A stretch of DNA of 64,000 nt from an uncultured Oscillospiraceae bacterium (lineage in GTDB: Bacteria; Bacillota; Clostridia; Oscillospirales; Ruminococcaceae). The translations under genes and the position numbers were made by a program. Of the stretch, positions 15,020-24,484 are shown piece by piece. The notes beneath the pieces were generated by a model that was not told where the DNA came from, made no database searches, and worked only from the letters and a program-made list of their open reading frames with translations. Numbering within the stretch: position 1 is the stretch's first letter; each line of letters begins with the position of its first letter. The stretch spans positions 1-64,000 of the forward strand of contig URKR01000002.1 of the NCBI GenBank assembly GCA_900548355.1, read 5' to 3'.

Positions 15020-16408
15020 TTATAAAGAGGAAGAAACACCGTCCCCAATCCTCTCAAACTTCACGATACACTCGCAATGTTTTGTCCGCGGGAATAAATC
15101 GACCGGCTGGACGGCGGTGGGGCGGTAGTGGGGGGAGAGGATCTGGGTGTCGCGGGCGGCGGTGGCGGCATTGCAGCTGACCATCACAACGGTGCGCGGC
15201 GCCATCGCGACGATGGCGTCAAGCGTTGCGGCGTCGCACCCTTTGCGCGGCGGATCGACGACGATGACGTCTGGCTTCGCCCCCTCGGCGGCAAGATGCG
15301 CGGCCGCCTGGCCGGCGTCCATGCAGAGGAAATCGGTAGCATCGGCCCCAAGGCCCAGCCGCGTTGCCGTCGCTTTGGCCGATTCGACGGCCTGCGGCAC
15401 CACCTCCACCCCGAGCAGCTTGCGGCAGTCCGGCAGCATCGAAAGCCCGATCGTGCCCATACCGCAGTAGAGGTCGAGCAGAAAATCGCCCGGCCGCAGC
15501 CCGGCAAATTCCTGCGCTTTGGCGTAGAGCGCTTCGGCCGCAGGGGTGTTGACCTGGTAAAACTCGTGCACTCCCATCGTGATCGGCACGCCGGCCAGCG
15601 TATCGGCAATGCAGCCGGGGCCGCAGACCGTGCGGGTTTTGGGGCCCAGGATCACATTGGTGCGGGCGGTGTTGCGGTTGATGAGGATCGTTGTCAGGTC
15701 AAATTCTTTTTGAAGCGCCTCGCACAGCGCGGCCTCGCCCGGCAGCCCGTTGCCGTTCACGACAAAGCAGAGCAGCCGCTGCCCGCTGTGCCAGCCCTGC
15801 CGCATATAAATATGCCGCAGCCGGCCGGTGTGGGTTTCCTCGTCATAGGGTTCGACGCCGGCTGCTTCCAGCAGCGCGCAGGCCCGGCGGGCCAGGGCGT
15901 TCATCCAGCCGGGCTGCAAACGGCAGCCGGCTTGGGGCAGCGGCACAATGCGGTGGCTGCGCCCGGCGTAAAACCCGGCGACGAGATGCCCGTCCTGATC
16001 CCGCCCGACCGGCAGCTGTACCTTGTTGCGGTAGCCCCCGGGGCAGGGGGCGGGCAGCGTATCGGCCACCGGCAGATCCAGCCCGCCCAGCCGGCGGAAC
16101 GCGTCCCGCACAAAGCCGGCCTTGGCCGCGCACTCGGCCGCGTAGGTCAAATGGCGGAAATGGCAGCCGCCGCAGGGGCCGGCGATGGGGCAGTCCGGCG
16201 CGCAGCGGCCGGGGCCGGGGGTGTCCACCCGCACAATCCGCCCGTAGGCATAGGTTTTGAGTGCCTTGGTGATCTGCACGGTCAGCGCGTCGCCGGGCGC
16301 GGCGCCCGGCACAAAGACGGCCTGGCCGTCAAAATGCCCCACGCCGTTGCCGTCGCTGGCCAGCGATTCAATGGCGAGGGGGATGGTCTGGTTTTTGACA
16401 AGGGGCAT
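15020..16408 (-). CDS. 23S rRNA (uracil-5-)-methyltransferase, RumA/RlmD-like
   Basis: 462 residues. An N-terminal TRAM domain (about 1-60) is followed by a [4Fe-4S] cysteine cluster (CAPDCPIAGPCGGC), a central RNA-binding part and a C-terminal SAM-dependent methyltransferase domain. The SAM motif is LDLYCGMGTIGL, the PPRKGCD loop follows, and the catalytic Cys is in VMVSCN. These enzymes form m5U in 23S rRNA (E. coli RlmD U1939; the Bacillus enzyme does two sites). ATG at 16408 is preceded by AAAGGAG. It is 16 bases downstream of the AraC-type gene. Confidence 0.92.
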   Translation of the reverse strand: MPLVKNQTIPLAIESLASDGNGVGHFDGQAVFVPGAAPGDALTVQITKALKTYAYGRIVRVDTPGPGRCAPDCPIAGPCGGCHFRHLTYAAECAAKAGFVRDAFRRLGGLDLPVADTLPAPCPGGYRNKVQLPVGRDQDGHLVAGFYAGRSHRIVPLPQAGCRLQPGWMNALARRACALLEAAGVEPYDEETHTGRLRHIYMRQGWHSGQRLLCFVVNGNGLPGEAALCEALQKEFDLTTILINRNTARTNVILGPKTRTVCGPGCIADTLAGVPITMGVHEFYQVNTPAAEALYAKAQEFAGLRPGDFLLDLYCGMGTIGLSMLPDCRKLLGVEVVPQAVESAKATATRLGLGADATDFLCMDAGQAAAHLAAEGAKPDVIVVDPPRKGCDAATLDAIVAMAPRTVVMVSCNAATAARDTQILSPHYRPTAVQPVDLFPRTKHCECIVKFERIGDGVSSSL

Positions 16409-16424
16409 AGGGGGCTCCTTTTTT

Positions 16425-17270
16425 TCAAAGCTGCGGGTCTTTTTCCAGCGCAGCCAGGTACTTGCTGGGCGGCACGCCCTTGACTTTTTTGAAAACGCGT
16501 GAGAAATAGAACTGGTCGAAGAAGCCGACCGACACCGCGATCTCGGCAATGGAGAGGTGTGCGTTTTTCAGCAGCGAACAGGCTTCGCTGATGCGGTAGC
16601 CGGTCAGGTAGTCAATCGGGCTTTGGCCGACGTTCGCCATAAACACCCGGTACAGATGGCTGCGGCTGACCCCGACCGCCTTGGCAATATCGTCAACCGA
16701 AATGTCGTGCGAATAGTTGAACTGGATGTACTTGATGGCCGCCAGCACATACTGGCTGCTGGACGACCCCGGGTTCGGCATTGTGTCGCGGGCTTCTTTC
16801 ATGAGCTGGGCCATGAACAGATACAGGTAGCCGGTCATCAGCGCCTCCTGCTGGGGCTCGGTTCCGCGCGAAAGATAGATGTTGTACAGCGCTTCCCGCA
16901 CGCTTTGCGGGTCCTTGCAATGGTGCAGCGGGTGGTGGTCGGTAAAAGGGGTCTGCTGCACAAGCTTGTTTGCGCAGGCGCCGTTAAAGCCAACCCAGTA
17001 GTATTCCCAAGGGTCGGTGGCGTCAGCGGCATAGGTGTTGAGCTGATTGGGCTTGACAAGGAACAGGTCGCCTTCCTGCAGATGAAAGGAAGCGCCGCCC
17101 ACCTGAAAGACCCCCTTGCCTGCGACGACCAGATGGATCAGGTAATGATCGCGCACGCCGGGACCCCAGGTATGCCCGGGCTGGCAGACTTCATGCCCGC
17201 AGCTGAAGATCGAAAGCTCGACATTGTCGGTATAACTTTGTTTGTAAGATTGTTTGAGCAGATTCGGCAT
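16425..17270 (-). CDS. AraC-family regulator (probable galactose/galactoside regulator)
   Basis: 281 residues: an AraC-type cupin sensor domain (ligand pocket region HLVVAGKGVFQVGG, about residues 48-62) and a C-terminal DNA-binding domain (about 180-281). The two HTH motifs are DDIAKAVGVSRSHLYRVF and IAVSVGFFDQFYFSRVFKK. It is divergent from galactokinase, with both promoters in the 221-base intergenic region, so control of galK is likely. ATG at 17270 has GGGGAA just upstream; the earlier ATG, 12 codons before, has none. Confidence 0.87.
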   Translation of the reverse strand: MPNLLKQSYKQSYTDNVELSIFSCGHEVCQPGHTWGPGVRDHYLIHLVVAGKGVFQVGGASFHLQEGDLFLVKPNQLNTYAADATDPWEYYWVGFNGACANKLVQQTPFTDHHPLHHCKDPQSVREALYNIYLSRGTEPQQEALMTGYLYLFMAQLMKEARDTMPNPGSSSSQYVLAAIKYIQFNYSHDISVDDIAKAVGVSRSHLYRVFMANVGQSPIDYLTGYRISEACSLLKNAHLSIAEIAVSVGFFDQFYFSRVFKKVKGVPPSKYLAALEKDPQL

Positions 17271-17313
17271 AGTATTCCCCCACCGGCAAAACCGGAAAAT
17301 ACACATTTTCTCT

Positions 17314-17342
17314 ATTATAACAATCGATTCATCAAAAGTCCA
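17314..17342 (-). promoter_or_regulatory. Promoter of the AraC-type gene
   Basis: On the minus strand TGGACT (17342-17337) is 17 bases from a perfect TATAAT (17319-17314). Confidence 0.72.
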
Positions 17343-17363
17343 TAATCTCGTCGAAAAAAACTG

Positions 17364-17391
17364 TTTACTTGCCGGTAAAATTTGTTATACT
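17364..17391 (+). promoter_or_regulatory. galK promoter with overlapping inverted repeat
   Basis: TTTACT (17364-17369), 16-base spacer, TATACT (17386-17391). TTTAC-N6-GTAAA at 17364-17379 covers the -35 box and is a candidate regulator site. Confidence 0.6.
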
Positions 17392-17491
17392 AATTGCAGA
17401 AAGTCTCGTTTTTTGCGCGGCCTGCCAAAAGAAGCGACGGTTTTTTGTGCATCTTGTCAGGCCGCAACCCGAACAACGGAGGATGCAAGAT

Positions 17492-18793
17492 ATGGCCACT
17501 ACCAGCAAACTCAAACAGCAAATCCGGCAGGGAGAGTACGACGCTGCCTTGGCGGCGCTGTACACCGCCGAAGCCGTTCCGGCACAGCGGGCACGCTACC
17601 TGCGCACGATCGAAAATTTTGAAAAGAATTTTGGCGCCGACCGTGAAGTCCGGCTTTACAGTGCGCCCGGCCGCACAGAAATCGGCGGCAACCACACCGA
17701 CCACAACAACGGCATCGTGATGGCGGCGGCGGTTGACCTCGATATCATTGCGGTCGTTGCCAAAAACGACGAAAACTGCGTCCGCTTCATCTCGGAAGGA
17801 TTTGGCAAGATCGACGACATCGACCTTTCGATCCTGACCCCGCAGGCCCCCGAATCGGAGCACAGCGCCTCGCTGATCCGCGGCGTGGCGGCCGGTATTG
17901 CCCGGCGCGGCGGCAAGATCGGCGGGTTTGACGCTTTTTCCACCAGCGATGTGCTGCGCGGTTCCGGCCTTTCGAGCTCGGCCGCGTTTGAGGTCTGCGT
18001 CGGAGCGATCTTCCGCGGCGAATATAACGCTGAAAACCCCGAACTGCTCAACCAGGTCGAACTTGCCAAGATCGGCCAGTATGCCGAGAACGTCTTTTTC
18101 GGCAAGCCGTCCGGCCTGCTTGACCAGACCGCCTGCGCGGTCGGCAGCGCGATTTCGATCGATTTCAAAAATCCTGCCGCCCCGGCGGTCGAGAAGGTCA
18201 AGTTTGACCTGGCCGCCCACGGGTTCGCACTCTGCATCAGCGATACCAAGGGCAGCCATGCCGATCTGACCGACGACTACGCCGCAATCCGCCGTGAAAT
18301 GGAGAGCGTCGCAGCCTGCTTTGGCAAAAAGGTTCTGCGCGATGTCGAAGAAACTGAGTTTGTCGCCGCGATTCCGCAGCTGCGCGAAAAGACCGGCGAC
18401 CGCGCCGTTGTCCGCGCGCTGCATTTCTATGCCGAAAGCCGCCGCGCTGCCGAAATGTGCGAGGCTGTCCGTGTCGATGACTTCGACCGTTTCCTCAAGC
18501 TTGTGCTGGCCTGCGGCCATTCGAGCTTTGAGTACAACCAGAACGCCTACAGCATCCAGGCCCCCGACCAGCAGGGCATCCCGCTTGCGCTGGCCGTCAG
18601 CCAGCGGGTGCTCGAAGGGCGCGGCGCCTGGCGGCTGCAGGGCGGCGGTTTTGCGGGCACGATCCAGGCGTTCGTTCCGCTCGACTTGCTCGAGAGCTAC
18701 CGCGCCGCCATCGACGCCGTCTTTGGCCCCGGCAGCTGCCACGTCCTCACCGTGCGCAACTTCGGCGCGGTGGAGGTCACCGAAACGATGTAA
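17492..18793 (+). CDS. galK: Galactokinase
   Basis: A 433-residue GHMP-family kinase that phosphorylates D-galactose at C1. The galactokinase signature GRTEIGGNHTDH is at residues 60-71, the ATP-binding GSGLSSSAA at 157-165, and a third GHMP motif (GGGFAGTIQAF) near the C-terminus. ATG at 17492 lies nine bases after CGGAGG. There is an N-terminal extension of about 45 residues before the kinase core. No other Leloir gene is adjacent; an AraC-type regulator is divergent and an intrinsic terminator follows. Confidence 0.95.
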   Translation: MATTSKLKQQIRQGEYDAALAALYTAEAVPAQRARYLRTIENFEKNFGADREVRLYSAPGRTEIGGNHTDHNNGIVMAAAVDLDIIAVVAKNDENCVRFISEGFGKIDDIDLSILTPQAPESEHSASLIRGVAAGIARRGGKIGGFDAFSTSDVLRGSGLSSSAAFEVCVGAIFRGEYNAENPELLNQVELAKIGQYAENVFFGKPSGLLDQTACAVGSAISIDFKNPAAPAVEKVKFDLAAHGFALCISDTKGSHADLTDDYAAIRREMESVAACFGKKVLRDVEETEFVAAIPQLREKTGDRAVVRALHFYAESRRAAEMCEAVRVDDFDRFLKLVLACGHSSFEYNQNAYSIQAPDQQGIPLALAVSQRVLEGRGAWRLQGGGFAGTIQAFVPLDLLESYRAAIDAVFGPGSCHVLTVRNFGAVEVTETM

Positions 18794-18804
18794 CCAGATA
18801 TAAG

Positions 18805-18837
18805 AAGCGGTCTGCCGGGGTGCAGGCCGCTTTTTTG
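18805..18837 (+). terminator. galK terminator
   Basis: AAGCGG-t-CTGC and GCAG-g-CCGCTT form the stem around a short loop, followed by six or more T residues. Confidence 0.9.
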
Positions 18838-18840
18838 TTG

Positions 18841-18910
18841 TAATGAAAAATGAAAAATTAAAAATGAAAAATTGCGGTGGATCGGCGGCCGATGGCCGCC
18901 TCAAAAAGAT
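18841..18910. repeat. GGTGGATCG-hairpin repeat, single arm
   Basis: An AT-rich tail made of repeated TGAAAAAT units runs into GCGGTGGATCG, a GC-rich palindrome (GGCGGCCGATGGCCGCC) and CTCAAAAA. The same core, GGYGGATCG-palindrome-CTCAAAAA, occurs near 33.9, 36.0 and 46.5 kb. No coding function is seen. Confidence 0.75.
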
Positions 18911-18954
18911 AACGGTTGACTGAACGTAACAATAAAGAGATGCGCCGTCAAATT

Positions 18955-19084
18955 ATAGAGACCGTAGCGGCGCACAGTGTGCGCCATTGGGAAGGAAACG
19001 ATTTCCGTGTTTGCCGCAAACATTTTGCGCTTGCTCCCGCTTCTAACGGCTATAGCGAACACTGTTCGCCGCTACAATCTCTAC
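18955..19084. repeat. 130-bp inverted-repeat (MITE-like) element
   Basis: The two ends are imperfect inverted repeats of about 33 bases: ATAGAGACCGTAGCGGCG at the left and, reversed, GTAGAGATTGTAGCGGCG at the right. Each is followed by a small palindrome (CGCACAGTGTGCG; CGAACACTGTTCG). There is no open frame of note inside. Size and layout fit a non-autonomous miniature element. A related half-copy (CCGCCGCTACGATCTC) is near 47.1 kb. Confidence 0.7.
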
Positions 19085-19184
19085 AAATGTAAGGGACTCG
19101 CCATATTTTTAAGCACGCCCTGGCGCGCGAACCACCGCTATTTTTTATTTTCGTGCAGAGAAATGAGACTTTTCCCCCTACAAG

Positions 19185-19239
19185 GCGCTGCTTTTTAATA
19201 GAATTGAACAGTGCTGGGAATTTTTCAGATACACCCTAG
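19185..19239 (+). repeat. 55-bp interspersed repeat, copy B
   Basis: Matches 8943-8997 (opposite strand) at 47 of 55 positions. It overlaps the stop codon of the DUF262-HNH gene, so it marks one edge of the AT-rich island. Confidence 0.8.
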
Positions 19240-20360
19240 TATTTGTCAGTCTTTTTTGCGTTACAGGATTTACAAAGCATTTGGCAGTTATCAGGTGTTG
19301 TTTGCCCGCCTTTGCTCCAAGGCTTGATATGGTCGCCTTCCATTTCGTCGTATTCAAAATGCTTATGGCAAACAAGACAGAATCCGTCTTGACGGCTGTA
19401 TGCAGCCATCTTATCTCGTTTATCAAATGTTCGCAGATTGAGTAGTCTGCCCGCAAACGGGTCTGTATCTCGACAGAGCAAGAATTCATAGATACCTTTG
19501 TTTTTCTGCACCTCGTCATCTTCGTGCAGGCGTTTTACTTCTTTACTCATTTGCGAGGAATTGTAAGCGCGGTCGTGGTATGTGTTATAGAGATGGCACC
19601 AGTCCAGACCTTTCATGTCCGAAAAGTATTTAGGGAAAATCTTCTCAACCCAATGAATAACATCTTGGAAATATTGCCACAATTCGTCTGCATCCGCATC
19701 GGATTTGTGAAGCGCCATATATTCTGTAATTTCCTTGATACCTTGGTACTCGCATATCCCTTTTAATGCCTTTTCAAGAAGTTCTTGCCTGTTTGGGTCG
19801 CCTGTTATGTACTTGTCTGACATCAACTTTGCAGCACAATTCCGCTTTGAGAAATACCGCTTTGCGTCCGAAAGCCACTCGCCTGTGTAAACGGAGTTTC
19901 GGAGTTCCTGATCGGACAGTTTTTCCCCTGCAATATTGACAACTTTGAACCATTCTAATTTTTCAGATTCCTCACCCTCGCAAATATAAACCATAAACTC
20001 ATAGTTCATAATTGCGTTGTACTTATCATCGGGCAGAGCATCCCAATAATATTTCTTGCCATCAAGGGTGATAGAAAACTGGTGCTTCAGATATTGCATG
20101 ACGGACAAAGTCCTTTGCTGGCCGTCTAAGACCTCATATCTGTCATTTCCAACCCTTACCCAGTACATCACATTCAAGGGAAAACCTTTCAGCACCGTTT
20201 GGATAACGGCCTCCGCCTGCTCGTTATCATAGACAAATTCCCGCTGATAGGGCGGGCGAATGGCAAGCCTGCCGCCGTAGGCAAAAACGCCATCGTCGCC
20301 GTTGTCGGCGTAGCTGTCAAGCACTTCCCTGACCTTGATTTGTTTCGGCACGATTTTCAC
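19236..20360 (-). CDS. DUF262 - HNH nuclease (probable restriction endonuclease)
   Basis: A 374-residue two-domain protein. The N-terminal DUF262 (ParB/GmrS-like) domain shows PPYQREFVYD and DGQQRTL (79-85), motifs linked to nucleotide-dependent activity in this family. The C-terminal end is an HNH nuclease: CLVC (328-331), GDHIKPWSKGG with the His at 344, and CKSC (363-366) completing a zinc site. The start is GTG at 20360 with GGAGGG upstream, inside the end of the second methyltransferase cassette. Next to an adenine methyltransferase, it is best read as the restriction partner. The region is AT-rich compared with its surroundings, suggesting transfer. Confidence 0.85.
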   Translation of the reverse strand: MKIVPKQIKVREVLDSYADNGDDGVFAYGGRLAIRPPYQREFVYDNEQAEAVIQTVLKGFPLNVMYWVRVGNDRYEVLDGQQRTLSVMQYLKHQFSITLDGKKYYWDALPDDKYNAIMNYEFMVYICEGEESEKLEWFKVVNIAGEKLSDQELRNSVYTGEWLSDAKRYFSKRNCAAKLMSDKYITGDPNRQELLEKALKGICEYQGIKEITEYMALHKSDADADELWQYFQDVIHWVEKIFPKYFSDMKGLDWCHLYNTYHDRAYNSSQMSKEVKRLHEDDEVQKNKGIYEFLLCRDTDPFAGRLLNLRTFDKRDKMAAYSRQDGFCLVCHKHFEYDEMEGDHIKPWSKGGQTTPDNCQMLCKSCNAKKTDKY

Positions 20361-20651
20361 GGTTTACCCTCCGCCTGATTAAAATCCTCTTAAAGGTGTT
20401 TTTTGCGTTACCGTCTGTATCGTAGTATACAAGACTCGTCATATTTGCAGTATAATGCCCTTTACCGCCCTGTGCGCGGTATTGTTCAATCCATTCTTCT
20501 CCGATTCTTCCGATTCCGATTTCATCAGAACCGTATTTTCCTGTATAGTCAGCACATCCAATAATTTCAAACTGCTCTGGATTGTACTTATCCAAAAATG
20601 TAATGGGTACGCCCATAATCCCACTACATCTTTCGTTTGATGACGATTCTG

Positions 20652-21815
<1,164 letters not shown>

Positions 21816-21837
21816 TGGCTTACCCCCGCTGCATTCT

Positions 21838-22023
21838 CTACGGATACTTCAATATTGTCAATGGTGTAACCAAGCGTAATATATATTTTCGCAAGACTGC
21901 CCATTGACACCGACATATATCCTTATTTTGGTTCGGTTCCTTTTTATGTCGATCAACGGCTTCCATGAGCTGCTGTAACTGTATGTCATAAGAGAGAATC
22001 TCCCGCGTTGCAAGACTATACAA
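21838..22023 (-). CDS. Small ORF in the methyltransferase leader (uncertain)
   Basis: A 61-codon frame with a protein-like start (TREILSYDIQLQQLMEAVDR) beginning at TTG right at the predicted transcription start, without a ribosome site. A second frame starting near 21916 overlaps it and carries a plausible continuation (MGSLAKIYITLGYTIDNIEV), so this may be one small gene broken by a frameshift. I do not recognise the family. Its position would suit a small controller protein, but nothing in it shows DNA binding. Confidence 0.25.
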   Translation of the reverse strand: MYSLATREILSYDIQLQQLMEAVDRHKKEPNQNKDICRCQWAVLRKYILRLVTPLTILKYP

Positions 22024-22024
22024 C

Positions 22025-22062
22025 TATACTTTAAGTATAACATGATAAAAGCAAGCGTGCAA
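22025..22062 (-). promoter_or_regulatory. Promoter and palindromic operator of the restriction-modification operon
   Basis: On the minus strand TTGCAC (22062-22057), a 17-base spacer and TATACT (22039-22034) make a good promoter. TATACTT-T-AAGTATA (22025-22039), a perfect palindrome with 7-bp arms, includes the -10 box. The 210-base leader to the methyltransferase holds only the doubtful small ORF; bases 22063-22140 show nothing else I can name. Confidence 0.72.
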
Positions 22063-22140
22063 TATTATGTTGACTTTTCGTGATATTTGATTGATGAAAA
22101 ATCCGATTCGCCGTACTATGTCGCAAAAAGTTATCACCCC

Positions 22141-22176
22141 AAAAATCAAGGGGGCGGATGCACTGCATCCGCCCCC
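22141..22176 (-). terminator. coaX terminator
   Basis: GGGGGCGGATGC and GCATCCGCCCCC form a 12-bp stem with a 3-base loop; on the minus strand it is followed by TTGATTTTT. Confidence 0.88.
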
Positions 22177-22191
22177 AAAATATATCGAAAC

Positions 22192-22971
22192 TTATTTCTC
22201 CCGCTTCCCCGCATTCCGCGCATACAGAACGGCCAGCCCCTTGAACAGCAGGTCGGCGTCATACTGCACGTCCCGCTGGCAGCAGGGCAGGATGTTCGGC
22301 GCAAGGCCGCCGGTCGCCACCACGGTCAGCGGCGCGCCAAGCTCGGCCTCCACCCGGTCGGCCAGCCCTTCCAGCATCGCGGCCGTGCCGAACACCGCCC
22401 CGCCGTTTAAGCACTCGACGGTGTTCTTGCCGATCAGCCGGGCCGGGGCTTCGGGCGCGATCGGCGGCAGCTGGGCCGTGCGGGCGCTGATCGCCCGCAA
22501 GCTGGTCAACACGCCGGGTACAATGAACCCGCCCAGGAACCGCCGCTGCGCGTCGATGACATTGTAGGTTGTCGCGGTGCCCAGATCCACCGTCATGCAG
22601 GGCAGGGGATAGCCGGCTGCCGCGGCCGCCGCATCGGCAATGCGGTCCTGCCCCAGCCGCTCCGGCGCGTCAATCGCAAAGGTCAGCCCGGTGTCAATCG
22701 CATGGCCCACCCGCAGCGGCTCGTGGCCGGTCAGCCGGTAGACAGCCTCGGCCAGCGCATTGCTCAGCGCCGGCACCACGCTGCACAAAATCGCGCCCTC
22801 GCACTCGTCGGGGTTAAACTGGAACCGCCGCAAAAGAAACCGCAGCTCGGCCGTGTACTCGTCCGGCGTGCAGTTTGGCCGGGTGACCATGCGGAAGGAA
22901 AACAGGCTGTTCATCCCTTCCAGCCCGCCAATGCAGATGTTGGTGTTGCCAATATCGATTGCCAGAATCAT
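22192..22971 (-). CDS. coaX: Type III pantothenate kinase
   Basis: A 259-residue CoaX of the ASKHA fold, catalysing the first step of coenzyme A synthesis (phosphorylation of pantothenate). The phosphate loop DIGNTN is at residues 6-11, GQDRIADA lies in the middle, and TVDLGTATTYNVID and GGFIVPGV are the other family motifs. ATG at 22971 follows GGGGGACG; the open frame continues upstream but without a ribosome site. It is divergent from coaBC, which acts two steps later in the same pathway, and both promoters share the 124-base gap. Confidence 0.96.
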   Translation of the reverse strand: MILAIDIGNTNICIGGLEGMNSLFSFRMVTRPNCTPDEYTAELRFLLRRFQFNPDECEGAILCSVVPALSNALAEAVYRLTGHEPLRVGHAIDTGLTFAIDAPERLGQDRIADAAAAAAGYPLPCMTVDLGTATTYNVIDAQRRFLGGFIVPGVLTSLRAISARTAQLPPIAPEAPARLIGKNTVECLNGGAVFGTAAMLEGLADRVEAELGAPLTVVATGGLAPNILPCCQRDVQYDADLLFKGLAVLYARNAGKREK

Positions 22972-23002
22972 ACCGCGTCCCCCGTTTGCATTTCTCTGCC
23001 TT

Positions 23003-23030
23003 ATTATACCAGCCGCGCGGGCATTGTCAA
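23003..23030 (-). promoter_or_regulatory. coaX promoter
   Basis: On the minus strand a consensus TTGACA (23030-23025) is 16 bases from TATAAT (23008-23003). Confidence 0.85.
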
Positions 23031-23040
23031 ATCCGGCCCC

Positions 23041-23069
23041 TTGCCCGGTTCCGTCCGCTTTGGTATAAT
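23041..23069 (+). promoter_or_regulatory. coaBC promoter
   Basis: TTGCCC (23041-23046), 17-base spacer, TATAAT (23064-23069). It stands back to back with the coaX promoter, 10 bases between the -35 boxes. Confidence 0.85.
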
Positions 23070-23095
23070 AACAGGTATAAAGGAGGCTGTTTAGG

Positions 23096-24301
23096 ATGCC
23101 GAAAGATTTGCAGGGCAAAACGATTGTGCTGGGCATTACCGGCGGGATCGCTGCCTATAAAATGCCGAACGTCGCCCATGCGCTGGCCAAGCGCGGGGCG
23201 GACGTCCATGTGCTGATGACCAAAAACGCGACCGAGTTCATCGCGCCGCTTGTCTTTGAAACGCTGACCAACCGCCGCTGCATCGTCGATACCTTCGACC
23301 GCAATTTCCAGTACGACGTCGCCCATGTTTCGCTGGCCAACGCGGCCGACCTCATGCTGATTGCGCCGGCCACCGCCAACGTCATCGCCAAGCTGGCCCA
23401 CGGCCTGGCCGACGATATGCTCACGACGGTCACGCTGGCCGCGACCTGCCCCAAACTCGTCGCGCCGGCGATGAACACCCATATGCTTGAAAACCCGATC
23501 ACCCAGGATAACATCCGAACCCTTGCACACTACGGCTTCACCGTGATCCCCTCGGGTTCGGGGTTGCTCGCCTGCGGGGATGTCGGCTCGGGCCGCCTGC
23601 CGGACGAGGATGTCCTGCTTGACTATGTTGACCGCGCGCTGCTCGGACCCAAAGACCTTGCCGGCCGCAAGATCGTCGTCACGGCCGGCGCAACCCGTGA
23701 ACCGCTTGACCCGGTGCGCTACCTGACCAACCACTCAACCGGCAAAATGGGCTACGCCGTCGCGCGGGCCTGTATGCTGCGCGGGGCGGACGTCACGCTG
23801 CTCACCGCGCCGACCGCGCTGCGCCCGGTGCCGTTTGTCAAGACCGTGCCGTTCACAACGGCGGCCGATCTGTTTGCGGCGGTGAAGGAAAACATCGAAG
23901 GGGCCGACGCGCTCGTCATGGCCGCGGCCGTGGCCGACTACCGCCCTGCCGCGGTGGCCGACAACAAGATCAAGAAAAAGGACGGCGATTTGAGCCTGCC
24001 GCTCGCCCGCACCGACGATATTTTGGGGTGGCTCGGCGAACACAAACCGGCGGGGCTGTTTGTCTGCGGCTTCTCGATGGAGACCGAGAACCTGCTTGAA
24101 AACTCGGCCGCCAAGCTGAAAAAGAAGAATCTTGACTTGATTGTCGCGAACAACCTCAAAACCCCGGGCGCGGGCTTTGGCACCGATACCAACGTCGTCA
24201 CGATGATCTCGCCCGCAGGGGCCGAAGAACTGCCCCTGATGGACAAAACCGAAGTCGGCGACCGCATCGCCGATAAAATCGCCGCGCATTTCGCGGGGTA
24301 A
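23096..24301 (+). CDS. coaBC: Bifunctional phosphopantothenoylcysteine synthetase/decarboxylase
   Basis: 401 residues. The N-terminal CoaC flavoprotein half (about 1-180) carries GITGGIAAYK near the start, APATANVIAK, and the PAMNTHM substrate clamp. The C-terminal CoaB half (from about 190) carries VTAGATREPLDPVR, the NHSTGKMGYA loop, AAAVADYRP and the KIKKKDG lysine motif. Together they join 4'-phosphopantothenate to cysteine and decarboxylate the product to 4'-phosphopantetheine. ATG at 23096 follows AAAGGAGG. A terminator follows the gene. Confidence 0.97.
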   Translation: MPKDLQGKTIVLGITGGIAAYKMPNVAHALAKRGADVHVLMTKNATEFIAPLVFETLTNRRCIVDTFDRNFQYDVAHVSLANAADLMLIAPATANVIAKLAHGLADDMLTTVTLAATCPKLVAPAMNTHMLENPITQDNIRTLAHYGFTVIPSGSGLLACGDVGSGRLPDEDVLLDYVDRALLGPKDLAGRKIVVTAGATREPLDPVRYLTNHSTGKMGYAVARACMLRGADVTLLTAPTALRPVPFVKTVPFTTAADLFAAVKENIEGADALVMAAAVADYRPAAVADNKIKKKDGDLSLPLARTDDILGWLGEHKPAGLFVCGFSMETENLLENSAAKLKKKNLDLIVANNLKTPGAGFGTDTNVVTMISPAGAEELPLMDKTEVGDRIADKIAAHFAG

Positions 24302-24317
24302 AAACAGAAGATTCCGC

Positions 24318-24356
24318 AAAGGCGGGCCTTGCCGGCAGGCAGGGCCCGCCTTTGGC
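24318..24356 (+). terminator. coaBC terminator
   Basis: AAAGGCGGGC (24318-24327) pairs with GCCCGCCTTT (24344-24353); the tail is poor in T, so efficiency is uncertain. Confidence 0.7.
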
Positions 24357-24484
24357 AATCTTTCACATACTTTCAATTCTCTATCCCACAATTTTCACAA
24401 ATCGCGCCTATAATTTGGTACGGAACCTTTTCCGGGGGTGCTTACCGCCCCCGCCAACAACCTAAATTAAGGGGAGTGTGTACC

